From Sepioteuthis lessoniana (Eukaryota; Mollusca; Cephalopoda; Myopsida; Loliginidae), in the NCBI GenBank assembly GCA_963585895.1, contig OY757907.1:112251879-112315878 (forward strand): 64,000 nucleotides of DNA. The letters run 5' to 3'. This document shows positions 53,650 through 63,914 of this stretch, piece by piece. Both the position numbers and the translations under genes were made by a program. Within the stretch, counting starts at the first letter, position 1. Each line of letters begins with the position of its first letter. Under the pieces are notes generated by a model. It did no database searches and had not been told where the DNA came from. It saw nothing but the letters and a program-made list of their open reading frames with translations.

Positions 53650-54768
53650 TTTTCATTGATGTTTTCATTGTGTTTCATTTATTCAACTTTGGTTTAAATC
53701 TATCTATATTTTTTTCCCTTTATTTGAAGTCCCTTGTAGTCTTTGGTTTGATATAGTGATATATTTTAAATTTACCTTGACTATATTGTATAGGTGTTTC
53801 GGAACATCTGATTTTCTGTTTTCTTGTTCTTTGATATTACTCCTGTAAAGTTATGTCCTGGTATTAAGGGTAGTGTTGATCCTATGTATATTTCTTTGCA
53901 TTCGCTACATTCAGTTATATTGACTATGTTTTTTGAGTTGCAGCTTATGTTTTTATTTATTTTGAATTTGGTTTCCGGGTTTTTAAAGGTATAGGATTCA
54001 CCTTCTATAATTATATTACATATTACTATAGTTTATTGTTGCATTTGGTAACTCCAAGTGTTGTGTTTTCTCCGAATGTAGAAGAAGTGAGTATTGTTTT
54101 AAGATTTTTGGATGGTTTCTGGCTTTTAATGATTTTGGTTGTGTTTAGTATTTCATTGAGTTTGTCATTGTTTTTAAGTTTTTCTAGATTTTTTATTATT
54201 TCTGTGAATAGTTCTGGATTATTTTCGTTGTAGATTGAAAGGTATGCTAGGGGTTTCTTGTTGTTGTGTTTTTTCGGGTTCCTTAATTCTCTTCGTTGTA
54301 TTTTTTCAGCTAATTTAAACCCTTTATTAGTGTTGTTGGGTATCCTCTCTGGTGTAGGCTTGTGTTTAGTTCTTTAAGGCGAGATTTTTAGGTTTTTATC
54401 CGTGATTATTTTGTGTATTCTACGTGTTCGCGTGTACAGTTTTTGGGGTGATAACTTTTGAAGTGGGGGTATTGTTGGGTGTTTATTGGTTTGTGGTAGA
54501 TATCTGTGATGATTTGGCCATTTACGTTTTTTTTATAAGGATGTCTAAAAATGGTAATTCTTTTGAGCTGTTTTCCATAGTAAATTCTATTTGGGGGTAT
54601 TGGTTTTGTAGTAGGCTGTATAATTCGTTGATGTATCCCTATGGGCATTTCCAGAATATGAAGCAATCATCCAAATATATTTTCCATGATTCGGTAAATT
54701 CTTCTTTTATGTCGTTGCTATATTTTTTACCAATTATTTCATATAGGTTTTCTTCTAAACATGCTTCC
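53650..54768 (-). mobile_element. Penelope-like element: RT part and GIY-YIG
   Basis: Minus-strand translation in a few frames: LEENLYEIIGKKYSNDIKEE, WKIYLDDCFIFWKCP (RT catalytic YLDD at 54667-54678), FTMENSSKELPFLDI-like, NGQIITDIYHKPINTQQYPH, YNENNPELFTEIIKNLEKLK, LTSSTFGENTTLGVTKCNNK, then ITECSECKEIYIGST of the GIY-YIG endonuclease. Frameshifts and stops make it inactive. The N-terminal RT motifs are missing at its 5' end, where the opposite-strand piece begins. Confidence 0.92.
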
Positions 54769-55125
54769 AATTCAATAACATCAACTATATCAAAACACTA
54801 GGAACAGCTATGGGAAATAAAATGGCGCCAACATAAGCTACCCTAACCCTTGCATACTTAAGTTGCAACTCGATAGATGTAGCCTACATAGTTGAATGCA
54901 GTGAATGCAAAGAAATATACACAGGCCGTTAATACACTTTAATTTCACTTTACATGAGTAATATCAAAATAGAAGAAAACAGAAAATTACATATTTCGAA
55001 AAACCAATACCAATGTAGTCAAGGTAAATTTAAAATATACCACTATACCAAACCAACGACTACACGTTGCTTCAAATAAAGGAAAACAAGTTTATTGATA
55101 AATTTAAACCAAAGTTGAATAAAAC
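54769..55125 (+). mobile_element. Penelope-like element, inverted partner piece
   Basis: The plus strand encodes NYIKTLGTAMGNKMAPT, a stop, ATLTLAY (an RT motif just upstream of where the minus piece starts), then skips to CNSIDVAYIVECSECKEIYT (GIY-YIG) and LLQIKENKFIDKFKPKLNKT. It is head-to-head with the minus-strand segment, with an internal deletion of most of the RT. Confidence 0.85.
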
Positions 55126-55146
55126 ATGACTCATACACACACACAA

Positions 55147-55148
<2 letters not shown>

Positions 55149-55181
<33 letters not shown>

Positions 55182-55196
55182 TATATATATATACAA
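55149..55196. repeat. (TA)n microsatellite
   Basis: Inside the Penelope-like 3' region. Confidence 0.9.
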
Positions 55197-55284
55197 AATA
55201 AAATCTCAAGAAACACATTTATACACAGAGAAGTAATAGCTAAAAGTGAAAATGGAAAACACACACACACACACACCACGTATT

Positions 55285-55478
55285 AATTATCCAAAGGAAA
55301 TCAGGGATAAAGTAGGCTAAGAGAAACACACTCTAAGAAAGAGGACCAGCATTCAGTAATAAAAAAAACGTAAGGCGGTAAAAACCATTCAAATCCCAAA
55401 GTAAGTTCAAGACTTATTGAATACCCCGTTAACTAGACATTGTACCAAACATATTCTCTGACGAAAACATCAATTGGA

Positions 55479-55485
<7 letters not shown>
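55285..55485 (+). repeat. Penelope-like 3' tail, copy 1
   Basis: AAACACACTCTAAGAAAGAG, CTTATTGAATACCCCGTTAA, TTCTCTGACGAAAACATCAA, TTGGAAACAT. The GACGAAA..GAAAC ending is followed by a (TA)n tract. Confidence 0.65.
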
Positions 55486-55521
<36 letters not shown>

Positions 55522-55523
55522 AT
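55486..55523. repeat. (TA)n microsatellite
   Basis: Separates the two tail copies. Confidence 0.9.
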
Positions 55524-55714
55524 ACATAGATATGTGTTCATATATGAACCGACAAAGACTATTAAAGAAAAAAGTTGCCAGAAAATTTCATACAATTCTA
55601 TCACATATATTCACACGAAAAAATTCCCAAAACACGCATACACTCTCACACGGAGGAAAAATAACCGTTAGTGAAATCCAAAACCGCTACAAATCACACA
55701 CAACGATAAAATAT

Positions 55715-55935
55715 ATCAAATAGCAAAGAAGAGTAAAACAGACTAGGGTAAGCACACTCTAAAAAAAGAGAGGGACACCTCTATATAAACCCATAATCAA
55801 CTGAATATCATTCAAACTGCTAACACGAGTGAGTTTAAGTCTCACTGAATACCCCATTAACAAGGCCTTGTGCCATATATGTTCCCTGACGAAAGCAACC
55901 AGCTTGAAACATTCACGTATGCAAGAACAAAATAA
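55715..55935 (+). repeat. Penelope-like 3' tail, copy 2
   Basis: Same order as copy 1: AAGCACACTCTAAAAAAAGA, TCTCACTGAATACCCCATTA, TTCCCTGACGAAAGCAACCA, CTTGAAACATTC. The direct repetition recalls the partial tandem copies (pLTRs) of Penelope-like elements. Confidence 0.65.
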
Positions 55936-56029
55936 ATAAATGAATAAGTTCAAAAAATACAAATCTCTTTGTTGACCTTCCTATTTAAAAATATTTTTAT
56001 CCTCTCATTGGACTGACAACAAAAAATGT

Positions 56030-56429
56030 TATATATATATATATATATATATAGGTATACATGCACACAAACATATATTTACATAAACTGAAATAGCTAT
56101 GCAAATATGTACTTGTGTATATTATATGTACACATACACATATATATACATGTATATATGTAGGCTTACATGTTTATATATATATATATAGGTTTATATA
56201 GACACACAAAAACATAAATATAGAAATCAATATTTAGTCACTTACCTATATATATATATATATATACTTGTAATTATAAACTCATATATATGCATATCCA
56301 TAAGTTCCTACACACACACACACACATATATATATCATATGATATGTTAATTTATATAGAAACATGTTCCCATATTCATGAAAAATACCTACACGAGTAT
56401 TTATAGATAAAAATGTATATTTATATACA

Positions 56430-56462
<33 letters not shown>
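56030..56462. repeat. Microsatellite-rich block
   Basis: Multiple TA, CA and one CT run with short spacers. Confidence 0.9.
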
Positions 56463-56465
<3 letters not shown>

Positions 56466-56509
56466 GTTTGAAATATGTATATTTTGACAGCATTTCTTCA
56501 ATAATACGT

Positions 56510-56938
56510 ATTTGATTGATCATAATAGACATTTTTGTCTACATATTTTTTGTTAATCCTTTCAAATTGCCGTATTGATCTTATGATATTCGGCGGGAAT
56601 TGGTTGATAAACCATCGATAATTAGTTATTTCCCGAGAACTTTCTACCCAACATTGGGCCATCATCAGGGGAGGATGTATTACAAAAGTGATATATTTTG
56701 TATGTACCTTACTACATATTACAAAGTAGAAATGTACTTACAAAATTTACCTCACTTCTGTAATACATCCTCCTCTGATCATAGCCCAAATTCTGGCAGA
56801 AAGTTCTTGGGAAAAAAAAACTAATTATGGAAGATTTATCAACCAATTCCTGCCACATATCGTAAGATCAATACGGCAATCCGAAACGATTGACAAAAAA
56901 TATGAAGACAAAAGAATGTTTATTATGTTCAATCATAT
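56510..56938. repeat. 430-bp near-palindrome
   Basis: Left arm of about 205 nt (TTTGATTGATCATAATAGAC to TATGTACCTTACTA) and right arm (TAGAAATGTACTTAC to GTTCAATCA) are imperfect complements almost to the centre; the loop is about 10 nt. Matching landmarks include TTGCCGTATTGATCTTA against TAAGATCAATACGGCAA, and GGATGTATTACA against TGTAATACATCC. It contains a GGGCCATCATCAGGGG motif. Both flanks are microsatellite. No coding capacity. Confidence 0.92.
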
Positions 56939-57397
56939 ATATATATATATATATATAACATAGATACAAGTACATATATATATATCATGTATTGATACAC
57001 ACACATATATATAAATATCTAAACAGACATACACAAATATATGTTTACATATATACATATGTATAGACATTTGTACACATATATATGTATGCATATAAAT
57101 AGGTACATATACACTTATGTAAATACATACGTGTGGATTTATAAATCCATACACTTATTAACACACTCACACACACACATACACACTCATATATATTTAT
57201 ATACTCATATATAACCACAAACACACAAATTTATACACATTTATACCGATGTATACATATATACACAAAATACCTACATATACAGCCATGTATATATATC
57301 CTTATACATAAACACGTATATAGATACAGATATTGATACACATGCATCTCTATATTTACGCAGATATTTAGATACGCATATACTTATATACACACAC

Positions 57398-57434
<37 letters not shown>

Positions 57435-57477
57435 GCACATATGCTTTTATACATACATATATACACATATGCCTACG

Positions 57478-57541
<64 letters not shown>

Positions 57542-57692
57542 TATATATATACTTTTATATGTACATATCAATAACGCACACACATACAAACATATCTATA
57601 TACAAGTAGGCCAAAATATACTTATTCACACCCCAATACATACTTTCATTTAAGCACCCCGATACAGACATACTGATACACATGCCTACTCC

Positions 57693-57741
<49 letters not shown>

Positions 57742-57950
57742 CATTCACATATATTTGTACACATATACACATGCACGTATATGTATAAATAGACACACAT
57801 ACACACATGTATATATATGCACTTGATCCACACAAGTGTATATTTTTTAAAACGTATGTATAATATATATGAACATGCACACATATATATATATATACAC
57901 GCATATAAACACACACGTGCACATCCATACACCTACAGAGGCATGGAAAG

Positions 57951-58035
<85 letters not shown>
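56939..58035. repeat. Large (TA)/(CA) microsatellite field
   Basis: About 1.1 kb of TA and CA tracts and degenerate ACATATAT spacers. Long Tyr-Ile and Cys-Val frames on both strands here are artefacts of the repeats. The block ends with a (CA)n(TA)n(TG)n palindrome at about 57950-58035. Confidence 0.95.
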
Positions 58036-58689
58036 ATCAGCGAATCTTCATCTTAAGTTATTACTTCAGCAACAGAAGAAAAGCATTGCTACTGAAAAAA
58101 ATCAAAAAAATAAGTATATTCAAAGTAGATAATTTAGATATCTTAAATAATTAATAGCCACGTAGAATCTAGGCAAGTAGTTTTAAAACTACGTGAAGAT
58201 TACAGTCTTCGTAACGTGGTATCTTGTAATTTAAACAAGTCAATTAATATATATTTCATATTCTCTATATTTACTGACGTACATCTAACCTTCGAGTCAG
58301 AGAAGAGAGACAGTTCAACATCTCAGCTTCTCTAAGGACAAAGGCACCCATTTTTTTCTTAATCCTAATCGTAAGACTGAGGATCCTTTTTACCAGGAGT
58401 ATGAGTCTATAGAAAGTTCATTTTAAAATTGTTCATTTTTTTCTAAACGAAAAATGTCAGAATTTTATTATTTCGTGAGAAACATTAAGCAAACAAAACA
58501 GATATTATTAGGCGCAACCTATTAACAGCCTCTACTCTTGTGGAAAATATGAATATATATCAGTCCAAAAATATGCACGACTACTCAATATTATATAAGA
58601 TTAGTATATATTCGAAGTAAATTAGTCGTTCTTTTAAACTGATTTTCTATTCAACAGAGTTTGTTAATAATTAATAACTAATAATATCA
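58036..58689. other. Unassigned AT-rich DNA
   Basis: No family recognised. A short inverted stretch ACTACGTGAAGATTACAGTC / CTTCGTAACGTGG is near 58190. Confidence 0.45.
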
Positions 58690-58779
58690 GATTAATCATA
58701 TTGTATTGTACTTGGTAGTAAATGATTTTTCTAATAATTGATTTAAAAGAAAACGAACTTTTAATAAACGAAATGGTAG
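58690..58779 (+). repeat. 90-bp flanking direct repeat, left
   Basis: Starts GATTAATCATATTGTATTGT, ends AAACGAAATGGTAG. Identical to 59068-59157 except T for C at one position (CTTGGTAG / CTTGGCAG). Confidence 0.97.
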
Positions 58780-59067
58780 GTGCCCGTGGTGTTATGGTTA
58801 TCGTCGCAGGATATAGACACGGCGACACGAGTTTAAATCCTGGACCTGACTGATTGCATTTCACATAACACTAATACCCTTGGGAAAGGTATGAATCCAA
58901 TTATTCTCACTCCAGCTATGGGTAAATAGTAGGGCAGACTAGGTTCTTCAGCCTTAGTGAGGCAACTAGTCTAGGAGAAGGAAAACTCTGAATTCAAACC
59001 TGTTTAACTCCGCTTAAAAATTGACCTTGTGTCATATCCTGCTCGAGCGGAGGGGTTAGGTAAATAT
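58780..59067 (+). repeat. Complete tSINE-A between 90-bp repeats
   Basis: A box region GTGGTGTTATGGTTATCGTC, B box CACGAGTTTAAATCCTGG, middle GGCAACTAGTCTAGGAGAAG, end GACCTTGTGTCATATCCTGC and GGGGTTAGGTAAATAT. 288 bp, with no truncation seen. The flanking duplication is far longer than normal for a SINE. Confidence 0.96.
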
Positions 59068-59157
59068 GATTAATCATATTGTATTGTACTTGGCAGTAAA
59101 TGATTTTTCTAATAATTGATTTAAAAGAAAACGAACTTTTAATAAACGAAATGGTAG
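59068..59157 (+). repeat. 90-bp flanking direct repeat, right
   Basis: Second copy of the 58690-58779 sequence; starts directly after the SINE end. Confidence 0.97.
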
Positions 59158-59559
59158 CTCTGCATTAATTGTATTTTTTATTTTTTTATTTTACACCACC
59201 GTTTTTTTTTTATTCTTTACATATACATATTTTTTTTTTACATTTAAATATCTATAGAGATTAACGTAACCGAAAGGGTTTATTTGCGTTTTGGCGCTCA
59301 TTTTGTGCCCACCGCACTTTTTATTGTTATTCAATCATTGAGCCATAATTCAAAAGCTTGTTTTCATTATCGCAAGATCAGCGGCGGTGCTAGACACTGT
59401 TGACGTCCTGGGTTGGTGTACTTATTCAGCTATCATATAGAGTTGAGGTACAAACAATAAGTAGTCAATCCCAAGCGGAAATCCTACCTACCAAAGAACA
59501 TTGAGTAATTTGTTATTTATGATCAAGATGCGGATTAGGTTCGGTCCTCATAAATTGTC
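59158..59559. other. T-rich and unassigned DNA
   Basis: Poly-T runs near 59170-59250, then mixed sequence with no recognised family. Confidence 0.45.
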
Positions 59560-59574
59560 TTTTATCTTGATATA

Positions 59575-60459
59575 TAGGAATTTGAAGGTTTTCCATATTG
59601 CTGGCTTCACCTCAGATGGCCTTACACACACATATACAAGCACATACATATATATGTGTAATTGTGGGCTTATGGGTTTGTGTCAAAATTTGAAATTTTT
59701 TATGACGCTGGTTTCACCTCAGATGGCATTACTTACATATTCTCGCGCAGACACACACGTGAATGTGTGTGGGTGTGTGTGATTGAGTGCATATGTATTT
59801 GTGTAGAAAGTTAAAGGTTTTCCATAATGTTGGTTTCGCCTCAGATGTCCTCACACACACACATATGTGAGGTTGTGTGTATATGTGCTTGTGTAGAAAT
59901 TTGAAGGTTTTACATTTTGCTAGTTTATTTTCACATGGCGTTATTACACACATACATACATGTATGTCTTTTTTTATGTATGTGTTTGCGAAGAAATTTG
60001 AAGTTTTCCATATTGTTGGTTTCATTTGAAATAGCATGACCTAAACATACACATTCACATACAAACACACACACATATGTGTGTGTGTGTGTGTTTGCAT
60101 AAGCGTGTTTGTGTTGGAATTTGAAGCTTTAATATATTAGAGATTTCCCTTTTGATGGAATTGCTTTTACGTAAATACACACAGTTATACAAACACATTT
60201 ATGCCTTTGTGTTTCTGTATTTGAACATTTAACATATTGCTAGGTTCACTACAGATTGCATTGCTTAAACATAAATACACGGCCACAAGCACATGTATGG
60301 ATTAGATTGTGTAGGAAACTTGAAAACTTTTTTTTATATTGTTGGATTTTCCACATTGCTTTAGATAGTATTGCGCGCACATGATTCTATATAAACTTAT
60401 GCCAAAATTCCCTATTGCTAGTTATATTCATATATACTCTCTATCTCTCTCTCTCACAC
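59575..60459 (+). repeat. Degenerate minisatellite, about nine units
   Basis: The unit begins TTTGAAGGTTTTCCATATTG, continues CTGGTTTCACCTCAGATGGC and ends in CA/TG-rich DNA. Starts lie near 59581, 59690, 59810, 59898, 59997, 60120, 60220, 60320 and 60400, so the period is about 80-125 bp. Many units carry an ACACAC..GTGTGT palindrome. The array seems to continue past the SINE at 60472-60719. Confidence 0.8.
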
Positions 60460-60471
60460 ACAAATATATAT

Positions 60472-60719
60472 GGGGTGTCCTCGTGTAATGGTTAAAGGGT
60501 GTAATGGTTAAAGCGATGGACTGCGGAATCGTAGTACGCGAGTTCGAACTCCAGTCGCGCTATTGCGTTCACTTTCGGACAAATACCCTCGGGAAATGTA
60601 TGGACCCCTTATCCTCCCAGCTATGGGTTAAATAGTACCACTACTGTTCTTCTCGAAGGATGGCTTTGATGGCATTAATAACCTACAAAGGTTGATATGC
60701 CATTAAACAAAGAAAACAA
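60472..60719 (+). repeat. Complete tSINE-B with duplicated A box
   Basis: The head has GTGTAATGGTTAAAG twice (60483-60497 and 60499-60513), then B box GAGTTCGAACTCC, linker ACCACTACTGTTCTTC, hairpin tail GGCATTAATAACCTACAAAG..GATATGCC and an A-rich end. Flanked by ACAAATATATAT at 60460-60471 and 60720-60731 (target duplication). The 3' end is intact. Confidence 0.93.
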
Positions 60720-60731
60720 ACAAATATATAT

Positions 60732-60885
60732 ATATTTGCATTTATTTGTGCGTTTTTCTGAGAATTTTATGATTTTCATTGTGTTAATTCAACTTAAGAT
60801 CAGATCAATTGCACACACGTGTATGTGTTTGTATACATGTTTATATATATATGTATGTGTGTGTGTGGCACTTTTGAGGGCTTCT
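60732..60885 (+). repeat. Likely continuation of the minisatellite
   Basis: GAGAATTTTATGATTTTCAT, GATCAATTGCACACACGTGT and a TGTGTGTGTG run have the same order as the units left of the SINE, though diverged. Confidence 0.45.
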
Positions 60886-61562
60886 TACAATGTTTAGCTT
60901 CATCAAATACAGGGTCTTATGGGGTATTACATGGTGAGGAACGGTTTCATTTCTCTAGGGAATTCCCTGGCAAGATCATTCAGCTTATCCTCTACAGCAG
61001 TCACCCGCCATCTATTATATTTTCATATTCACTTAAGTTAACATATGATATGACGCAGGTACCTTATCAATTCGGAGTACCCTTCACTGAGTGATTATTG
61101 ACAAATTAACTGCGCACTTGTTCGTAAATTAAATTCTTAAATCAACCACGTTGCAAAATAAACAAAATGGGTGAAGACAATCCAAAGTGTTTTTATCTTT
61201 CATATTCAAGCAATTAGACCATTCTCTAAGTGGGCTAAATTGGCCGTTTCGTTGATCAATGCAAGTGTATAAGAAAGTATGAGAAACCATATGGAGGACA
61301 CAGTTTTATGGGCCAGAATTTTCCCAGGAATCCACTTATGACTACTAAATACCACTATGTTTGAAAGGATCTAATTATCATTAGGCTTTTGACATATAAG
61401 TAAATGAACAAACGATCATAAAAAGGTATAGGATAAAAAAATAAAACCATCTAAATTTAGATTTTGAAGGAGTATTAATTGTACATGGCGGTATTAAACT
61501 AAATGAAATGATTACACAGTTTAAACTTTAATTTTTTGTGCACTAAAATTATATATATATAT
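60886..61562. other. Unassigned DNA
   Basis: No family recognised; short (TA)n at the right edge. Confidence 0.45.
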
Positions 61563-62012
61563 ATCATCATCATCATCATGTCGTGCCGCCAGCACGGATA
61601 TCGCTGACCCTCTTTCGCCACTTCTCCTTATCGTTCATCGCCCCTGGCAGGTCTTCAGGGCTACACCCCGTATCCTCACACAGCTTCTGTATGTATGTTC
61701 GAGCTGGTCGTCCTGCTTTTGCCAGGCCATATGTGGGGGTCCATAGGAGTACATCACTTATGAGCTCGTCCCTGCTTCTCCAGCAGTGTCCTGCCTATCT
61801 GGTTTGTCTTACTTGGATAGTTTTCGTGATGGGAAGCAGGTGGCCGTATAGTTGTTGCCTTGTTCAATATTGCTCGCAGCATTCTTGTGTAATTGCCGTC
61901 TAGCTTCTTCTCCAGCCGTTTTGTTAGCGCCCAAGTAGTGCATCCATACAGCAGTATCGATACGACCGCTGCCTGAAAGAAACTGCATTTCATTTTATCG
62001 GTCAGGTCTGAG
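61563..62012 (-). mobile_element. RTE-like LINE, 5'-truncated
   Basis: (ATC)n tail at left. The minus strand encodes LTDKMKCSFFQAAVVSILLY, GCTTWALTKRLEKKLDGNYT and RMLRAILNKATT, then a small deletion and the rest of the C terminus (ELISDVLLWTPTYGLAKAGR region). It ends at the same CGGTCAGGTCTGA point as the copy at 26.19 kb. Confidence 0.9.
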
Positions 62013-62324
62013 AAAATCAACTCAGGCAGCCAAATATTAGCAATTTAAAGAAAACTTCGATTATAAATGTTTTTCAAATAACTGAAGTAGAACTGAATGA
62101 AACCACTTTTAAGAAATAGCACGTAGGTCCTTGTTTTAAAATACACACAAACACACACACACACTTTTGAGTAATGAGTTCTAACTTGGCGTTTTTATGA
62201 TATTTCCACAAATACCGAAAATACTTTTATTTCACTCAAATAAGCTAAACTTTTTCTATATCCAGTGAGCTTGTGGGTACTCTTATTTAAAAAAAAATGT
62301 CTTAATTTCTTAAACATTGATTTT
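62013..62324. other. Unassigned AT-rich spacer with (CA)n
   Basis: A CA run near 62145-62164; nothing else recognised. Confidence 0.5.
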
Positions 62325-62440
62325 GCACAGTTGGTTGGGGCTGCAGAATACACTGACTGCATTTCTGCAGAGAGGTAAGACTCCCCCAAAGAGAGTCCTG
62401 ACATGATACTAGACAACCTGATGGTGAGGCTCCGGAAATG
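62325..62440 (+). repeat. HTR head fragment, plus orientation
   Basis: TTGGTTGGGGCTGCAGAATA, ACTGACTGCATTTCTGCAGA, ACCTGATGGTGAGGCTCCGG. It stops where the opposite-strand copy begins. Confidence 0.75.
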
Positions 62441-62443
62441 TGG

Positions 62444-63082
62444 ATGGATGGTTGGTTGGTTGGGTTTATGGCGTATCAACCTTTCTAAGTTATTTAACGC
62501 CAAATCCATTTTTATGCAAATTGTCAGCACTAGTCCAAACAATTTAGTTTAGCATGAGTACACAGTTTAATTGTCAAAACAGTTCTAATTCAGCCAATTC
62601 AGTTTAGTATAAGTACATATTTTGTTTACACTCAGTTAAATATCAAAACAGTTCTATATGAAAGAATTAAATTTAGTTTAAGTACAGTTTCAATGTCAAA
62701 AACAGTTCCATTTCAAACAATTCAGTTTAGTATAAGCACACAATTTAAATGTAAGTCCAGTTTAATTGTCAGAACATTTCTATTAAAGATTAATCAGTTC
62801 AGTCAAACAGTTCTAATTCAAACAAATCAGTTTAACATAAGTACGCAGTTAGTTCTATTTAACCCGTAGATAGGGCCCTATCAGGTGCTACCATTCCGGG
62901 CCAGAGTAGACTTGGGAGCAATGGCAATGAAGAAGTGCTCCGCATTCCCCAAAGCTCCAGTATCACTGGAACGTCACCATTAGATTGTTTAGAGTCATAT
63001 CTAGGCCACTCATTGGTGGGGAGTCATACCCCTCTGCAGAGGTGCAGTCGGTATATTCTACTGCTCTAGCCGACTGGGCAAG
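62444..63082 (-). repeat. Complete HTR
   Basis: GGATGGATGGTTGGTTGGTT simple tail, hairpin GGCGTATCAACC..TTATTTAACGCC, about seven minisatellite units, core GGGCCCTATCAGGTGCTACC, head CTAGCCGACTGGGCAA. Head-fragment neighbours on both sides lie on the opposite strand. Confidence 0.88.
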
Positions 63083-63104
63083 GTAATGCGAAGTACTCGT
63101 TTAT

Positions 63105-63270
63105 TGCAGTGTGGTGTGGAGTGGTAGCACCTGATAGGGTCCTATCTACTGGTCAAATAAAACTAAACTATGTACTTATGCTAAATTGAATTGTTTTAAA
63201 TAGAACTGTTTATATGGATAAAATGGATCTGACATTAAATAACCTATAATAGTTGATGTACCACTAAACC
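63105..63270 (+). repeat. HTR 3' part, plus orientation
   Basis: GAGTGGTAGCACCTGATAGG, one minisatellite unit (GCTAAATTGAATTG), then tail ACATTAAATAACCTATAATA..GTTGATGTACC. Confidence 0.78.
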
Positions 63271-63319
63271 AAATTAAGTGTTGATTAACAAGTGCTATCA
63301 GCGTGACTTAGATTTATGT

Positions 63320-63590
63320 ATTTACCCATCCCCTTCTACCACGGGAAGGATGTGACACAAATTCAATTTTTAAGCGGAGTAGAGCTGGTTTAAGATTTTC
63401 ATCCTACACTGCTTGCCTCACAAAGGCCAATGAACCCATTCAGCTCTAATAGTTATCCATAAATGGATGCATGCTTCTCTCATGAACTTTAGCGAATAGT
63501 GATAGGCTAACAGCCGCGTCTAAGATTGGAACTCGGCTTGCCAATTCCGTTTTCTACGTCGATAATCGTTACGCTAAGTTTGACTTTAAT
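63320..63590 (-). repeat. tSINE-A copy, diverged
   Basis: TACCCATCCCCTTCTACCAC and GGATGTGACACAAATTCAAT at left; CGATAATCGTTACGCTAAG (A-box side) at right. Confidence 0.75.
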
Positions 63591-63910
63591 GTAAGTTTCC
63601 ACTGAACAGGGAGTTGTTGAAATTCAAATCTTTTGTGTCCACATTTTCACGATGGACATTTTTGGCGCTATAATCTTTTTTTGTGTGGTGGGGAGTATTT
63701 TTGAGGCGCAATGAAAGTGCCTTGACTTATCTTGAAGTGAAATCCCAATTTTTGTTTCATGCTCAAAAGTTTAAGTTTTTTTTAAATTAATTCAATTTAT
63801 CTTGATATGGTAATACAGTTGAAAAATCTTGTTGAAATACTGATATTTGAACAAGTCCAAGATCTACTTTTCCAATCGCTTAAGATTGCGTGGCTTATTA
63901 AACATTCTAA
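63591..63910. other. Unassigned T-rich DNA
   Basis: Nothing recognised. Confidence 0.45.
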
Positions 63911-63914
63911 AAAG

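Noticed and set aside
56933-58056. Many long frames rich in Tyr-Ile, Cys-Val and His-Thr
   Set aside because: They are translations of (TA)n, (CA)n and (TG)n microsatellites; the same holds for frames at 38.3-38.5, 45.6-45.9 and 55.1-55.3 kb.
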